NCBI GenBank assembly: GCA_002364755.1
Contig: DEZI01000007.1
Span: forward strand, 1-18,062
Direction of reading: 5' to 3'
DNA: 18,062 nt
Origin: Stenotrophomonas maltophilia
GTDB lineage: Bacteria; Pseudomonadota; Gammaproteobacteria; Xanthomonadales; Xanthomonadaceae
The notes under the pieces are model-generated. The model was not told the DNA's origin. It saw nothing but the letters and a program-made list of their open reading frames with translations, and searched no databases. Shown piece by piece: positions 1 to 5,900 of the stretch (position 1 is its first letter; every line of letters starts with the position of its first letter). The translations under genes and the position numbers were made by a program.

Positions 1-78
1 CCCCGCCATCCCGCGGAATGCCAGCCTTTGACGTTGACGTTGACGTTGCATTGAGCGGGTGCAGGGCGCAGCCCTGCA
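1..78. repeat. Composite repeat, copy 1 (hexamer tract plus hairpin)
   Basis: Three blocks are seen in order. Block 1 (1-22) matches the reverse complement of 17996-18017 at 21 of 22 positions. Block 2 (28-45) is three perfect TTGACG units. Block 3 is a hairpin with arms TGCAGGGC (60-67) and GCCCTGCA (71-78) and a 3-nt loop. The same block order occurs inverted near the right end of the window. The MscS-like gene ends just to the right at 94, so the hairpin may also help end that minus-strand transcript, but no T-run follows it in that direction. It is probably an interspersed repeat; copy number cannot be seen here. Confidence 0.7.
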
Positions 79-93
79 AGGAAAAACCCTCCC

Positions 94-687
94 TCAGCCG
101 TCGCCCTGGATGCCACCCGGCGCGTGCGAGGGATCGCGCCAGCGCCGCACCGTGCGCTGGAAGAACAGGTTGTTCGGCAGCTGCAGCACCGTGCCCTCGT
201 GGCCGTTGCCGGTTTCCTGCAGCGTCGTGTAGATCAGGTTCACGTCGATCACCCGGCCCTTCAGGCCCGGCTTCTCGCCGTTCTCCAGCACTTCGATGTA
301 GTCATGCAGGCGGAACGGGCGCGTGGTGAAGATCAGCAGCGTGCAGAAGATGTTGGACAACACGCTCCACGCCGCGAAGAACGCCACTGCACCCACCGCG
401 GCAAAGCCGGTGAAGGCCGTCCACAGCACCGATGGCTTAGCGCCCAGCAGGCTGAGGATGTACAGCAGCGCGCTGAAATAGACCACGAAACTGGTGATCC
501 GGCGCGCGCCCATCGCCATCTCCGGCGGCAGCGTGTAGTGCTCGGCGAAGCGGTGGATCAGGCGGCGGGCAAGCACCCGCAGCAGCCAGGCGACCACCAG
601 CACCAGCACGATCTGCAGGGCGATGCCGATGTAGTGCAGCCACGGGTGGCTCCAGGCGGGCAGGTGGTCTTTCAGCGACAACATCAT
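94..687 (-). CDS. MscS-like mechanosensitive channel protein, short form
   Basis: A 197-residue membrane protein. Hydrophobic segments lie near residues 17-40, 63-83 and 88-120. The last resembles the pore-lining TM3 of MscS: a Gly/Ala-rich helix, then SNIF, then RPFRLHDYIEV, the hallmark entry into the MscS beta domain (about 124-182, ending in LPNNLFFQ). MscS-type channels sit in the inner membrane and release solutes under membrane tension. E. coli MscS has 286 residues; this protein stops soon after the beta domain and lacks most of the C-terminal alpha/beta vestibule, as many small MscS homologues do. Two adjacent Met codons begin the frame (687 and 684) with no clear Shine-Dalgarno, so the start is slightly uncertain. 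It is probably monocistronic. Channel activity is inferred from the family. Confidence 0.87.
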   Translation of the reverse strand: MMLSLKDHLPAWSHPWLHYIGIALQIVLVLVVAWLLRVLARRLIHRFAEHYTLPPEMAMGARRITSFVVYFSALLYILSLLGAKPSVLWTAFTGFAAVGAVAFFAAWSVLSNIFCTLLIFTTRPFRLHDYIEVLENGEKPGLKGRVIDVNLIYTTLQETGNGHEGTVLQLPNNLFFQRTVRRWRDPSHAPGGIQGDG

Positions 688-722
688 GGGGCGACAGCAT
701 CTGGCGTTAACGACCCTTGATG

Positions 723-902
723 TTACCCGGCGCGTGCCGGGGTTTCGACCGATCCGGACCAGGCGACGCAGACCAGGGCCTGGCGATGCTGATGCACGCA
801 GGCCTGGCCGCTGTCTGCGCGCAGCTGCAGCGACAGGTCCAGGGCCTGCAGCACGACGCAGGCGACGATCACCAGCAGGGCGGCGCAGGAGGGGCTGGAC
901 AT
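723..902 (-). CDS. Small putative membrane protein, 59 aa
   Basis: A short ORF starting at ATG 902, preceded by GGAG at a 7-nt spacing on the minus strand. That good ribosome site is the main reason to believe it. The product starts MSSPSCAALLVIVACVVLQA, a hydrophobic N-terminal helix that could be a membrane anchor or uncleaved signal. A short polar tail with two further cysteines follows. It fills the gap between the MscS-like gene and the sigma-factor operon, which is transcribed away from it. I do not recognise the family. It could also be a chance frame, because high-GC DNA leaves many frames open; the hydrophobic N-terminus and spacing argue mildly for a real gene. Confidence 0.45.
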   Translation of the reverse strand: MSSPSCAALLVIVACVVLQALDLSLQLRADSGQACVHQHRQALVCVAWSGSVETPARAG

Positions 903-991
903 GGCAGGACTCCGGGAATTTTCATCAAGGACCCTGCATGGATGCAGCCGGCACCGAAAAGGTTGCAATGCGGCTGCCGTCAATCGGGCTT

Positions 992-1018
992 AAACCTTTT
1001 TCCGGGTCGCCGCATCCA
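992..1018 (+). promoter_or_regulatory. Putative ECF-type promoter of the sigma-factor operon
   Basis: AAACC (992-996) and TCCA (1015-1018) are separated by 18 nt, just ahead of the first in-frame ATG of the sigma gene at 1025. ECF promoters typically carry an AAC-containing -35 and a TC-containing -10 at about this distance, and ECF operons often drive themselves. If this is the promoter, the mRNA would start very near the ATG and have little or no leader, which fits the lack of a Shine-Dalgarno there. This is inference from pattern and position only. Confidence 0.4.
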
Positions 1019-1024
1019 AGCGAT

Positions 1025-1603
1025 ATGCTCGACACCACCATGCCCGCGCTGCCTGCCGCCAACGACGCTGTCGACGATCCCGCCCTGGTGCGGGCCGCGG
1101 CCGCCGGAGACATGGCGGCCTATGAACAGCTCTACCGGCGGCACTCGCCGCGTGTGTTCGCCGTGCTGTGGCGGCTGTGTGGCGGCCAGCAGGCGCGCGC
1201 CGAGGATGCGCTGCAGGAAGCCTTCCTGCAGGCGTGGAAGGCGCTGCCGGGTTTCCGTTTTGAAAGCAGCCTGGCCACCTGGCTGCACCGGCTGGGCGTG
1301 AACGCGGCGCTGATGGAACTGCGCGGTCGCGCTGCCGGGCAGGACCACGATAGCCTGGAGGATGTCGACGGCGGCCTGCAGGAGCTGGCCGTGCACGATC
1401 GCTGCGCCGGCACCGAGCGCGACCTGGAGCGCGCGCTGGCGACGCTGCCACCACGCGCCCGTGCGGTACTGGTACTGCACGACATCGAGGGCTGGAAACA
1501 CCAGGAGATCGCCGAACAGCTGCAGATGGCCGTCGGCAGTTCCAAGGCACAGCTGCACCGCGCGCGTGGCCTGTTGCGCGCGCGTCTGGGAGACATGACA
1601 TGA
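1025..1603 (+). CDS. ECF-family RNA polymerase sigma factor
   Basis: A 192-residue sigma-70 family protein of ECF size. Region 2 spans about residues 25-98: AYEQLYRRHSPRVFAVLWR, then AEDALQEAFLQAWKALPGF and the tryptophan-containing ATWLHRLGVNAAL. Region 4 spans about 132-188: LERALATLPPRARAVLVLHD, then a helix-turn-helix in HQEIAEQLQMAVGSSKAQLHRAR. Regions 1 and 3 are absent. It would direct RNA polymerase to a small stress or envelope regulon. The next gene starts inside its stop codon (ATGA), implying translational coupling. I chose ATG 1025; ATG 968 and 1040 are in frame too, but 968 would lie upstream of the likely promoter. The frame stays open back to 686 without sigma-like sequence. 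The exact ECF subgroup and signal are not visible. Confidence 0.93.
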   Translation: MLDTTMPALPAANDAVDDPALVRAAAAGDMAAYEQLYRRHSPRVFAVLWRLCGGQQARAEDALQEAFLQAWKALPGFRFESSLATWLHRLGVNAALMELRGRAAGQDHDSLEDVDGGLQELAVHDRCAGTERDLERALATLPPRARAVLVLHDIEGWKHQEIAEQLQMAVGSSKAQLHRARGLLRARLGDMT

Positions 1604-2142
1604 GTACCCACGAAACCGATCACGACCAAGACCCCGATCTGCAGGCGCGGCTGCGCGCGCTGCCCCAACAGCGCACGCCCCCCGCCGATGGCTGGGCGCG
1701 CCTGGCGGCGCAGCTGCCACCACGCGAGGCCGCACCCGTCGAGGTGGAGCGCGCAGGCAACGTCGTCGTCCTGCCGCAGCGCCGCCGTCTGCGCGGGTGG
1801 CTGCCGCTGGGCGCGGCGCTCGCCGCCAGCCTGGCCGTCTATGCAGTGGCACCGTGGCGACAGGCGCCGCTGCAGGCACCAGCACCATCGACCCTGCAGC
1901 TGCAGGCGGCGGCCATGACCGAGCAGTACCGGCAGGCCGTGGCATCGCTGCCCGGTGGCCGCGCGGCGGCCTGGCAGCCGGCCCTGCACGAACTGGATGA
2001 AAGCGCGGCACAGATCCGTGCCGCGCTGGCGCAGGATCCGCGCGCACCGCACCTGCTTGGACAGCTCAAGCGTACCTACGCGCTGCGGCTGGAATTGACC
2101 CGGCAGGCGGCGCAGGCCGCCGCGGCCGGAATGACAACCTGA
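1600..2142 (+). CDS. Single-helix membrane protein, probable anti-sigma factor
   Basis: A 180-residue protein with a polar, acidic N-terminus (1-60), an Arg-rich stretch RRRLRGW, one transmembrane helix (about 67-83, LPLGAALAASLAVYAVAP) and an Ala/Gln-rich periplasmic tail predicted to be helical. The first part (about 10-40, with LQARLRALPQQRTPP and GWARLAAQL) would face the cytoplasm. Topology plus ATGA overlap with the sigma gene suggests a membrane anti-sigma that holds the sigma factor until a signal arrives. It has no cysteine at all, so it is not of the zinc-binding ZAS class. I do not recognise a named family; the regulatory role rests on context. The DUF4097 gene begins 11 nt after its stop. 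Confidence 0.82.
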   Translation: MSTHETDHDQDPDLQARLRALPQQRTPPADGWARLAAQLPPREAAPVEVERAGNVVVLPQRRRLRGWLPLGAALAASLAVYAVAPWRQAPLQAPAPSTLQLQAAAMTEQYRQAVASLPGGRAAAWQPALHELDESAAQIRAALAQDPRAPHLLGQLKRTYALRLELTRQAAQAAAAGMTT

Positions 2143-2153
2143 GGAGATACCCC

Positions 2154-3032
2154 ATGCGATCCCTTTTTCCGCTCTGCGCTGCGTTGCTGCTATTGCCCTC
2201 GCTGGCCCTGGCCGACACCCGCGTCGATGAGCGCCATACCCTGGCCAGTGGTGGCCGCATCGAGCTGAGCAACGTGGCTGGCAAGGTCACCGTGCGCGGC
2301 TGGGACCGCAACGAGGTGCAGCTGACCGGCAGCCTCGGCGATGGCCTGCAGCTGCGCCAGGAAAAGAGCGCCAACCGCGTGCGCTGGGAAGTGGAGTATC
2401 CGCGTCGCCACACCAGCGGCACGGCGACGCTGGTCCTGAATGTCCCGCGCGCATCGGAACTGCTGCTGAGTACGGTCAGTGCCGACCAGGACATCAGTGG
2501 CATCGACGTGCGACGGCTGCAGGCCGATACGGTCAGCGGCAGCCTGACCGCGGCCGGACGCAGTGGCGACAGCAAGCTCAACACGGTCAGCGGCAATGTC
2601 ATCGCCAAACTGCAGACGCCGCGCCTGGACGTGAACACGGTCAGTGGCCGCATCGAGGCCGGTGGCGGCGTGTCTGGGGATATTGGTGCGCAGACGGTGT
2701 CCGGTCGGGTCGGCGTGGATGCCGGCCGCGTCCAGCGCCTGGCGGTGGAGACGGTCTCGGGCGGCATCGATCTGTCCACCTCCGGCCTGGCGCCGGGGGG
2801 GCGCATCAACGTCGAGTCGGTCAGTGCGTCGGTGAACCTGCGGCTGCCGGTCAAGGTCTCGGCACAGCTCTCGGTCAACAGCTTCGCCGGCTCGATCAAC
2901 AGTGATGCCGGCACGGTGGAGCGGCCGCGCTATGGGCCTGGCAGCAGCCTGGACACGAAGCTGGGTGGCGGTGATGGTGACATCCGCATCCAGTCGCATT
3001 CGGGCAGCGTGCGGGTCAGCCTGGACCGCTGA
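2154..3032 (+). CDS. Secreted DUF4097-family beta-repeat protein
   Basis: A 292-residue exported protein. Residues 1-20 form a signal peptide ending ALA, before DTRV. The mature part is built from short beta repeats with a recurrent TVSG or close variant: STVSAD, DTVSGS, NTVSGN, NTVSGR, QTVSGR, ETVSGG and ESVSAS, spaced about 16-24 residues apart from roughly residue 105 to 225. This is the usual look of DUF4097/putative-adhesin proteins, thought to form a right-handed beta solenoid. The family's role is not settled; many members sit in envelope-stress operons. A strong GAGGAG ribosome site precedes ATG 2154. It is third in the sigma/anti-sigma operon and is probably a target or output of it. 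A run of seven G (2795-2801) inside the frame is a potential slippage spot. Confidence 0.9.
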   Translation: MRSLFPLCAALLLLPSLALADTRVDERHTLASGGRIELSNVAGKVTVRGWDRNEVQLTGSLGDGLQLRQEKSANRVRWEVEYPRRHTSGTATLVLNVPRASELLLSTVSADQDISGIDVRRLQADTVSGSLTAAGRSGDSKLNTVSGNVIAKLQTPRLDVNTVSGRIEAGGGVSGDIGAQTVSGRVGVDAGRVQRLAVETVSGGIDLSTSGLAPGGRINVESVSASVNLRLPVKVSAQLSVNSFAGSINSDAGTVERPRYGPGSSLDTKLGGGDGDIRIQSHSGSVRVSLDR

Positions 3033-3047
3033 GCGCCGCCCGGCAGG

Positions 3048-3070
3048 CCGCGGCGGCAGCGCCGCCGCGG
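3048..3070. terminator. GC-rich hairpin at a convergent junction
   Basis: A perfect 10-bp stem, CCGCGGCGGC and its complement, with a 3-nt loop (3058-3060). It lies between the end of the DUF4097 gene (3032) and the end of the 60-residue minus-strand gene (3081). No T-run follows in either direction, so it is terminator-like by position and stem strength rather than a classical intrinsic terminator. Confidence 0.5.
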
Positions 3071-3080
3071 TCAAGGTGGG

Positions 3081-3263
3081 TCAGCTGGCTTTCTTCAGCG
3101 CCCAGGTGGTGCCAAGCACTTCGATCTTGCCACCGCTCTTGCGGAACGCGGCCAGATCGGACGCAATCGAATCGCTGCTGACCGTGGTGCTGGCGGCCGC
3201 GCCCTTGCGTTCGCTGCGGATGCTGTTGGTAGCCTTCGCGGGGGTCTTTGCCTTGCGGGGCAT
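3081..3263 (-). CDS. Small basic protein of unknown function, 60 aa
   Basis: Starts at ATG 3263 with AGGAG upstream at good spacing. The 60-residue product has a Lys/Arg-rich N-terminus (MPRKAKTPAKATNSIRSERK), a Ser/Thr/Ala linker and a C-terminal segment AAFRKSGGKIEVLGTTWALK. A phrase of the type F..xGGkI..l recurs in several short bacterial proteins that bind nucleic acid or polymerase, but the resemblance is too short to name a family. Its start lies 11 nt after the stop of the YkgJ-type gene, so the two are probably co-transcribed. No Cys and no membrane segment. The frame extends upstream of 3263, but the ribosome site decides for 3263. Confidence 0.75.
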   Translation of the reverse strand: MPRKAKTPAKATNSIRSERKGAAASTTVSSDSIASDLAAFRKSGGKIEVLGTTWALKKAS

Positions 3264-3274
3264 GGTTGCTCCTG

Positions 3275-3679
3275 TCAGGTGGAAGGGGAGGAAAGCGACC
3301 AGGCATCGGCCTGGCGCAGGTAATCCTGCCGCTCGCGGCGGCAGTCGTCGCCACCCATCGAAAACTGGCGGCAGATCGCCGGGCGCTGCGAATAGATCGT
3401 GCAGCGCAGGTGATAGGGATCGATCGCCGCGCACCAGCCCTCGTCATTGCGCGCCATCACGGCACGGCCGTGCCTGTCGCGCGAGGTATACTGGCGGGGC
3501 ACGTCGTCGCCGGCCTGCAGCAGCACGGGCAACCGGCAACAGACCGCGTCACAACGGCGGCAGTCGATGGGTGCAGGTGTTTCTTCAGGTTGTGCGGCCA
3601 CAGGGGCCAGGCGGGTGCCCAAAGCGGGTCTCGATGGCGGCTCGGGTAGTACGCGGACCATGAACGAGCCAGAAGGCAT
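3275..3679 (-). CDS. YkgJ-type cysteine-cluster protein
   Basis: A 134-residue protein with eight cysteines in the pattern typical of the YkgJ/Fe-S or zinc cluster family: C40, C43, C47 and C48 (CRRCDAVCC), then single Cys at 83, 93, 103 and 113 spaced about ten apart, including LRCTIYSQRPAICRQF. Family members are small cytoplasmic proteins believed to bind a metal or Fe-S cluster; the reaction is unknown. The N-terminal 35 residues are Pro-rich and not part of the domain, so ATG 3661 (residue 7) is an equally possible start; neither has a clear Shine-Dalgarno. It leads a two-gene unit with the 60-residue basic protein. Confidence 0.85.
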   Translation of the reverse strand: MPSGSFMVRVLPEPPSRPALGTRLAPVAAQPEETPAPIDCRRCDAVCCRLPVLLQAGDDVPRQYTSRDRHGRAVMARNDEGWCAAIDPYHLRCTIYSQRPAICRQFSMGGDDCRRERQDYLRQADAWSLSSPST

Positions 3680-3796
3680 GGCCGCAAGGCCCGCGACGCG
3701 GGCCGGGCCCTACCCGGGTACACACACCGGCGCAGCCGGCGGAAGGTAGAGCCCTATCAAGCCTACCGATGGTAGCAAACTCTGCGTAACGTTTTG
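3680..3796. other. Intergenic spacer with short degenerate palindromes
   Basis: Between the start of the YkgJ-type gene and the end of the Hsp70 gene. It contains CCGGC-gca-GCCGG followed by GGA, which resembles the 3' half of a SMAG palindrome, and CTACC-gat-GGTAG further right. Both stems are only 5 bp, so this is at most a decayed repeat. I see no gene here. Confidence 0.35.
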
Positions 3797-5158
3797 TTAA
3801 TCCCGGCTGGCTGCCGCGAGCGCCAGGCCCTGGACGACGCCCAGCGAGGGCTCGCCGTGAACCGTGCGGGCGCCCGGGAAGGCCTCGGCGGCAGCCTGCC
3901 GCAGGTAGCCGGCGCGGGACATGCCGCCGGTCAGGAACACCGCATCCGGGTCGCCGCCGATGTCGCTGCGGACCTGGGCCAGCAGTTCGCGGATCTGGGT
4001 CAGGTAGCCCGAGGCGGCCGTGGCCAGGCCTTCGGTGCTGCAGTCGGCGTGCAGATCGCGGGCGATGTAGTCCAGCGTGCTGCGGTGGCTGGGGCTGCTG
4101 CTCAGCGCGATCTTGGCGCGTTCGACGTCGCGGTACAGGCGCGCGGTATTGCCGGTGTCCTGCAGCGCCTGCAGGCGCGAACCCCACGGATCGTCGACAT
4201 GGTCGTACTTGTGCTGGCGGAAGTCGCGCTGGCGGGTCATGTCCTGCACGGTGGCCGCTTCCACGTAGTGGTGGGCGGGCACGCGGGTGACGCCACGGCC
4301 GAACAGCGGCATGTAGCTGGACAGGCTCAGCGACAGGTCGATATCGGTACCGCCGCGGGCGATACCCCAGGCGCGGTGGATGCGCGGGGCGGCATCGCCA
4401 CCCACTTCGGCGTGGGCGATATCGGTGGTACCGCCGCCGATGTCGACGATGACGGCCTGGTGCCGCTCACGGCTTTCGGCGTGGTAGTGCATGGCCGCCG
4501 CGGCTGGTTCCTCGAGGAAATCGATCTGGTCGAAGCCGGCCTGGGTGGCGGCCTCGCGCAGGATGTCCAGCGCCTGGTCGTTGCCGGCGGCGCCGATCGA
4601 GCTGCGGAACTGCACCGGACGGCCGAGCAGGGCCGCGCGCAGCGGCTGGCCGAGCTGGGCGCTGGCAGTCAGGCGGATGTGTTCGAGGATGTGCGCGGCG
4701 ATGCCGGTGATGGTCTGGCGCGCGCGCGGGTGCAGGTTGTAGCCGAGCATCGACTTCGGGCTCTGCACCAGGTTGCCTTCGTGTTCCTCGAAATAGGCTT
4801 CCAGGGCGTCATCGCCGTAGATGGCGTTCTGCAGCAGGTCGCTGGCGCTGCGTTCCTGGCCGGCGCGGGCTTCCATCCATTCGCGGCGCAGGGCGCGCAG
4901 GGCTTCGCGGCGCAGCGCCGGCGGGGGGCGTTCCTGGCCGGCGGCGCGGGCGGCACGCGCGGCGCTGTCGATCATCTGCTGCAGTTCGTGTTCCTGGCCG
5001 GCATCGAGCTGGAAGTCGTCCGGATCAGGCACCACGCCGGGGAAATACACGCTGGTGCGGAACTGTTCCGCTTCGCCGAAGCGGATCGGCAGCAGCTGTC
5101 CATCGCGGACGATGGCGGCGGCGGAGTTGCTGGTACCGAAGTCGATGCCAAGGCGCAT
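3797..5158 (-). CDS. yegD: Hsp70-family chaperone, YegD type
   Basis: A 453-residue actin-fold ATPase, almost exactly the length of E. coli YegD (450). Phosphate 1 motif: IDFGTSNSA at residues 5-13. Connect region: FLEEPAAAAMHY (214-225). Phosphate 2: IVDIGGGTTD (237-246). Adenosine motif: LTGGMSR (409-415). It ends with the nucleotide-binding domain and lacks the DnaK substrate-binding and lid domains, as YegD does. Residues 50-105 are a charged insertion (ALRREALRALRREWMEARAG). It is probably a stand-alone Hsp70-like protein; the client is unknown. ATG 5158 is chosen because DFGTSNS follows at once. The frame is open far upstream but carries no matching sequence. The 5' leader holds a run of ten C on the coding strand. 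Confidence 0.93.
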   Translation of the reverse strand: MRLGIDFGTSNSAAAIVRDGQLLPIRFGEAEQFRTSVYFPGVVPDPDDFQLDAGQEHELQQMIDSAARAARAAGQERPPPALRREALRALRREWMEARAGQERSASDLLQNAIYGDDALEAYFEEHEGNLVQSPKSMLGYNLHPRARQTITGIAAHILEHIRLTASAQLGQPLRAALLGRPVQFRSSIGAAGNDQALDILREAATQAGFDQIDFLEEPAAAAMHYHAESRERHQAVIVDIGGGTTDIAHAEVGGDAAPRIHRAWGIARGGTDIDLSLSLSSYMPLFGRGVTRVPAHHYVEAATVQDMTRQRDFRQHKYDHVDDPWGSRLQALQDTGNTARLYRDVERAKIALSSSPSHRSTLDYIARDLHADCSTEGLATAASGYLTQIRELLAQVRSDIGGDPDAVFLTGGMSRAGYLRQAAAEAFPGARTVHGEPSLGVVQGLALAAASRD

Positions 5159-5178
5159 GGGGAGGTCCGGGGGCGGGC

Positions 5179-5188
5179 GGGGGGGGGG
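5179..5188. repeat. Homopolymer G10 (C10 on the yegD strand)
   Basis: Ten consecutive G on the plus strand, 21-30 nt upstream of the yegD start codon. Tracts of this length slip in replication and may alter promoter spacing or leader structure. They are also prone to sequencing error. Confidence 0.75.
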
Positions 5189-5265
5189 CCGCGCACTCTG
5201 CTGCAGTTCGGGTCTTCCTGCAAGTTCGTCCTCTGCTTCGGGTGGGTTCAGCGCCCCCTCGGCTC

Positions 5266-5353
5266 TGGACAGTTTCCCTGATCGCGGCAACAGATGGAAA
5301 AGCAAGAACCTACGCTCCTGATTGTCCCTGCCGCCGACGCGGGAAACTGTCCA
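5266..5353. repeat. 13-bp inverted repeat pair in yegD-yjdM spacer
   Basis: TGGACAGTTTCCC at 5266-5278 is matched perfectly by its reverse complement at 5341-5353, with 62 nt between. The pair abuts the second, larger inverted repeat starting at 5355. It may be the left half of one mobile or REP-like element. No ORF of note lies inside. Confidence 0.75.
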
Positions 5354-5354
5354 A

Positions 5355-5459
5355 GGCGGGACGGAGAGGGGCCGTCGGGACCGTAGGCGCCACGGATGGC
5401 GCCTACGAGCTACATGGACGTATTTACCACGTGTCCCGGCGGCCCCTGTCCGTCCCGCC
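5355..5459. repeat. 27-bp imperfect inverted repeat enclosing a perfect hairpin
   Basis: The outer arms 5355-5381 and 5433-5459 are complementary at 25 of 27 positions. Directly inside the left arm is an 11-bp perfect hairpin: CGTAGGCGCCA (5382-5392), loop CGGA, complement at 5397-5407. The remaining 25 nt before the right arm contain no further stem. The GTAG at 5383-5386 recalls the head of SMAG elements. The whole is larger than a normal SMAG and looks like a composite interspersed repeat or a small non-autonomous element. No transposase is present. It lies ahead of yjdM, so it could also shape that leader or end the yegD-side transcription. Confidence 0.75.
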
Positions 5460-5557
5460 CATGCGATATCAATCAAGGCGCCACACGCAGGAAAAAATGG
5501 AAGCACGGATCCGCCGGTTACAATGGTGGTTGTTGATTCATTTTGAGGTACTTGCTG

Positions 5558-5893
5558 ATGTCTTCCGCTCCCGCTTGCCCGCAGTGCACCCTGCAAAACA
5601 CCTATGCCGATGGCGCGCTGTGGATCTGCGCCGACTGCGGTTTCGAGTGGACCGCCGAGGAGGGCACCGGCACCTCCCTCATCGTGCGTGACAGCAACGG
5701 CAACACCCTGCAGGCCGGCGACACGGTCACCGTCATCAAGGACCTGAAGGTCAAGGGCTCGTCCATCCCGCTCAAGCAGGGCACCGTCATCCGCAACATC
5801 CGCCTGGTCGAGGACGATGCCGAACATATCGAAGGCAACTCGGACAAGATCAAGGGCCTGGTGCTGAAGACCTGCTTCCTCAAAAAGGCATGA
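5558..5893 (+). CDS. yjdM: YjdM/PhnA-family zinc-ribbon protein
   Basis: A 111-residue protein, the same length as E. coli YjdM (PhnA). The N-terminus is a zinc ribbon: CPQC at 7-10 and CADC at 24-27, followed by GFEW. The C-terminal part (about 40-111) is the compact PhnA domain, with VRDSNGNTLQAGDTVTVIKD, then LKVKGSS and LKQGTVIRNIRLV, ending CFLKKA. Despite the old name it is not a phosphonoacetate hydrolase; the family's role is unclear. Start ATG 5558 has GAGG upstream at suitable spacing; a TTG at 5543 is in frame but would add five residues not typical of the family. TACAAT at 5519-5524 is a possible -10 box. It converges with the TPR gene, only 7 nt apart. Confidence 0.93.
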   Translation: MSSAPACPQCTLQNTYADGALWICADCGFEWTAEEGTGTSLIVRDSNGNTLQAGDTVTVIKDLKVKGSSIPLKQGTVIRNIRLVEDDAEHIEGNSDKIKGLVLKTCFLKKA

Positions 5894-5900
5894 GCCGCGC

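Noticed and set aside
60..78. Intrinsic terminator of the MscS-like gene
   Set aside because: On the gene's strand the T-run comes before the hairpin, not after it, and the hairpin belongs to a repeated element.
686..1024. N-terminal extension of the sigma factor
   Set aside because: Translation is Arg/Pro/Gly low-complexity without sigma features, and it overlaps the divergent small ORF and the probable promoter.
980..2052. Long minus-strand frames opposite the sigma/anti-sigma genes
   Set aside because: Two overlapping antisense frames with Arg/Ala/Pro-rich translation and no motif.
3794..5281. Open frame of 495 codons on the plus strand opposite yegD
   Set aside because: Antisense of a clear Hsp70 gene; no start signal and no domain.
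5266..5459. Insertion sequence
   Set aside because: Inverted repeats are present but there is no transposase and no visible target duplication; kept as a repeat only.
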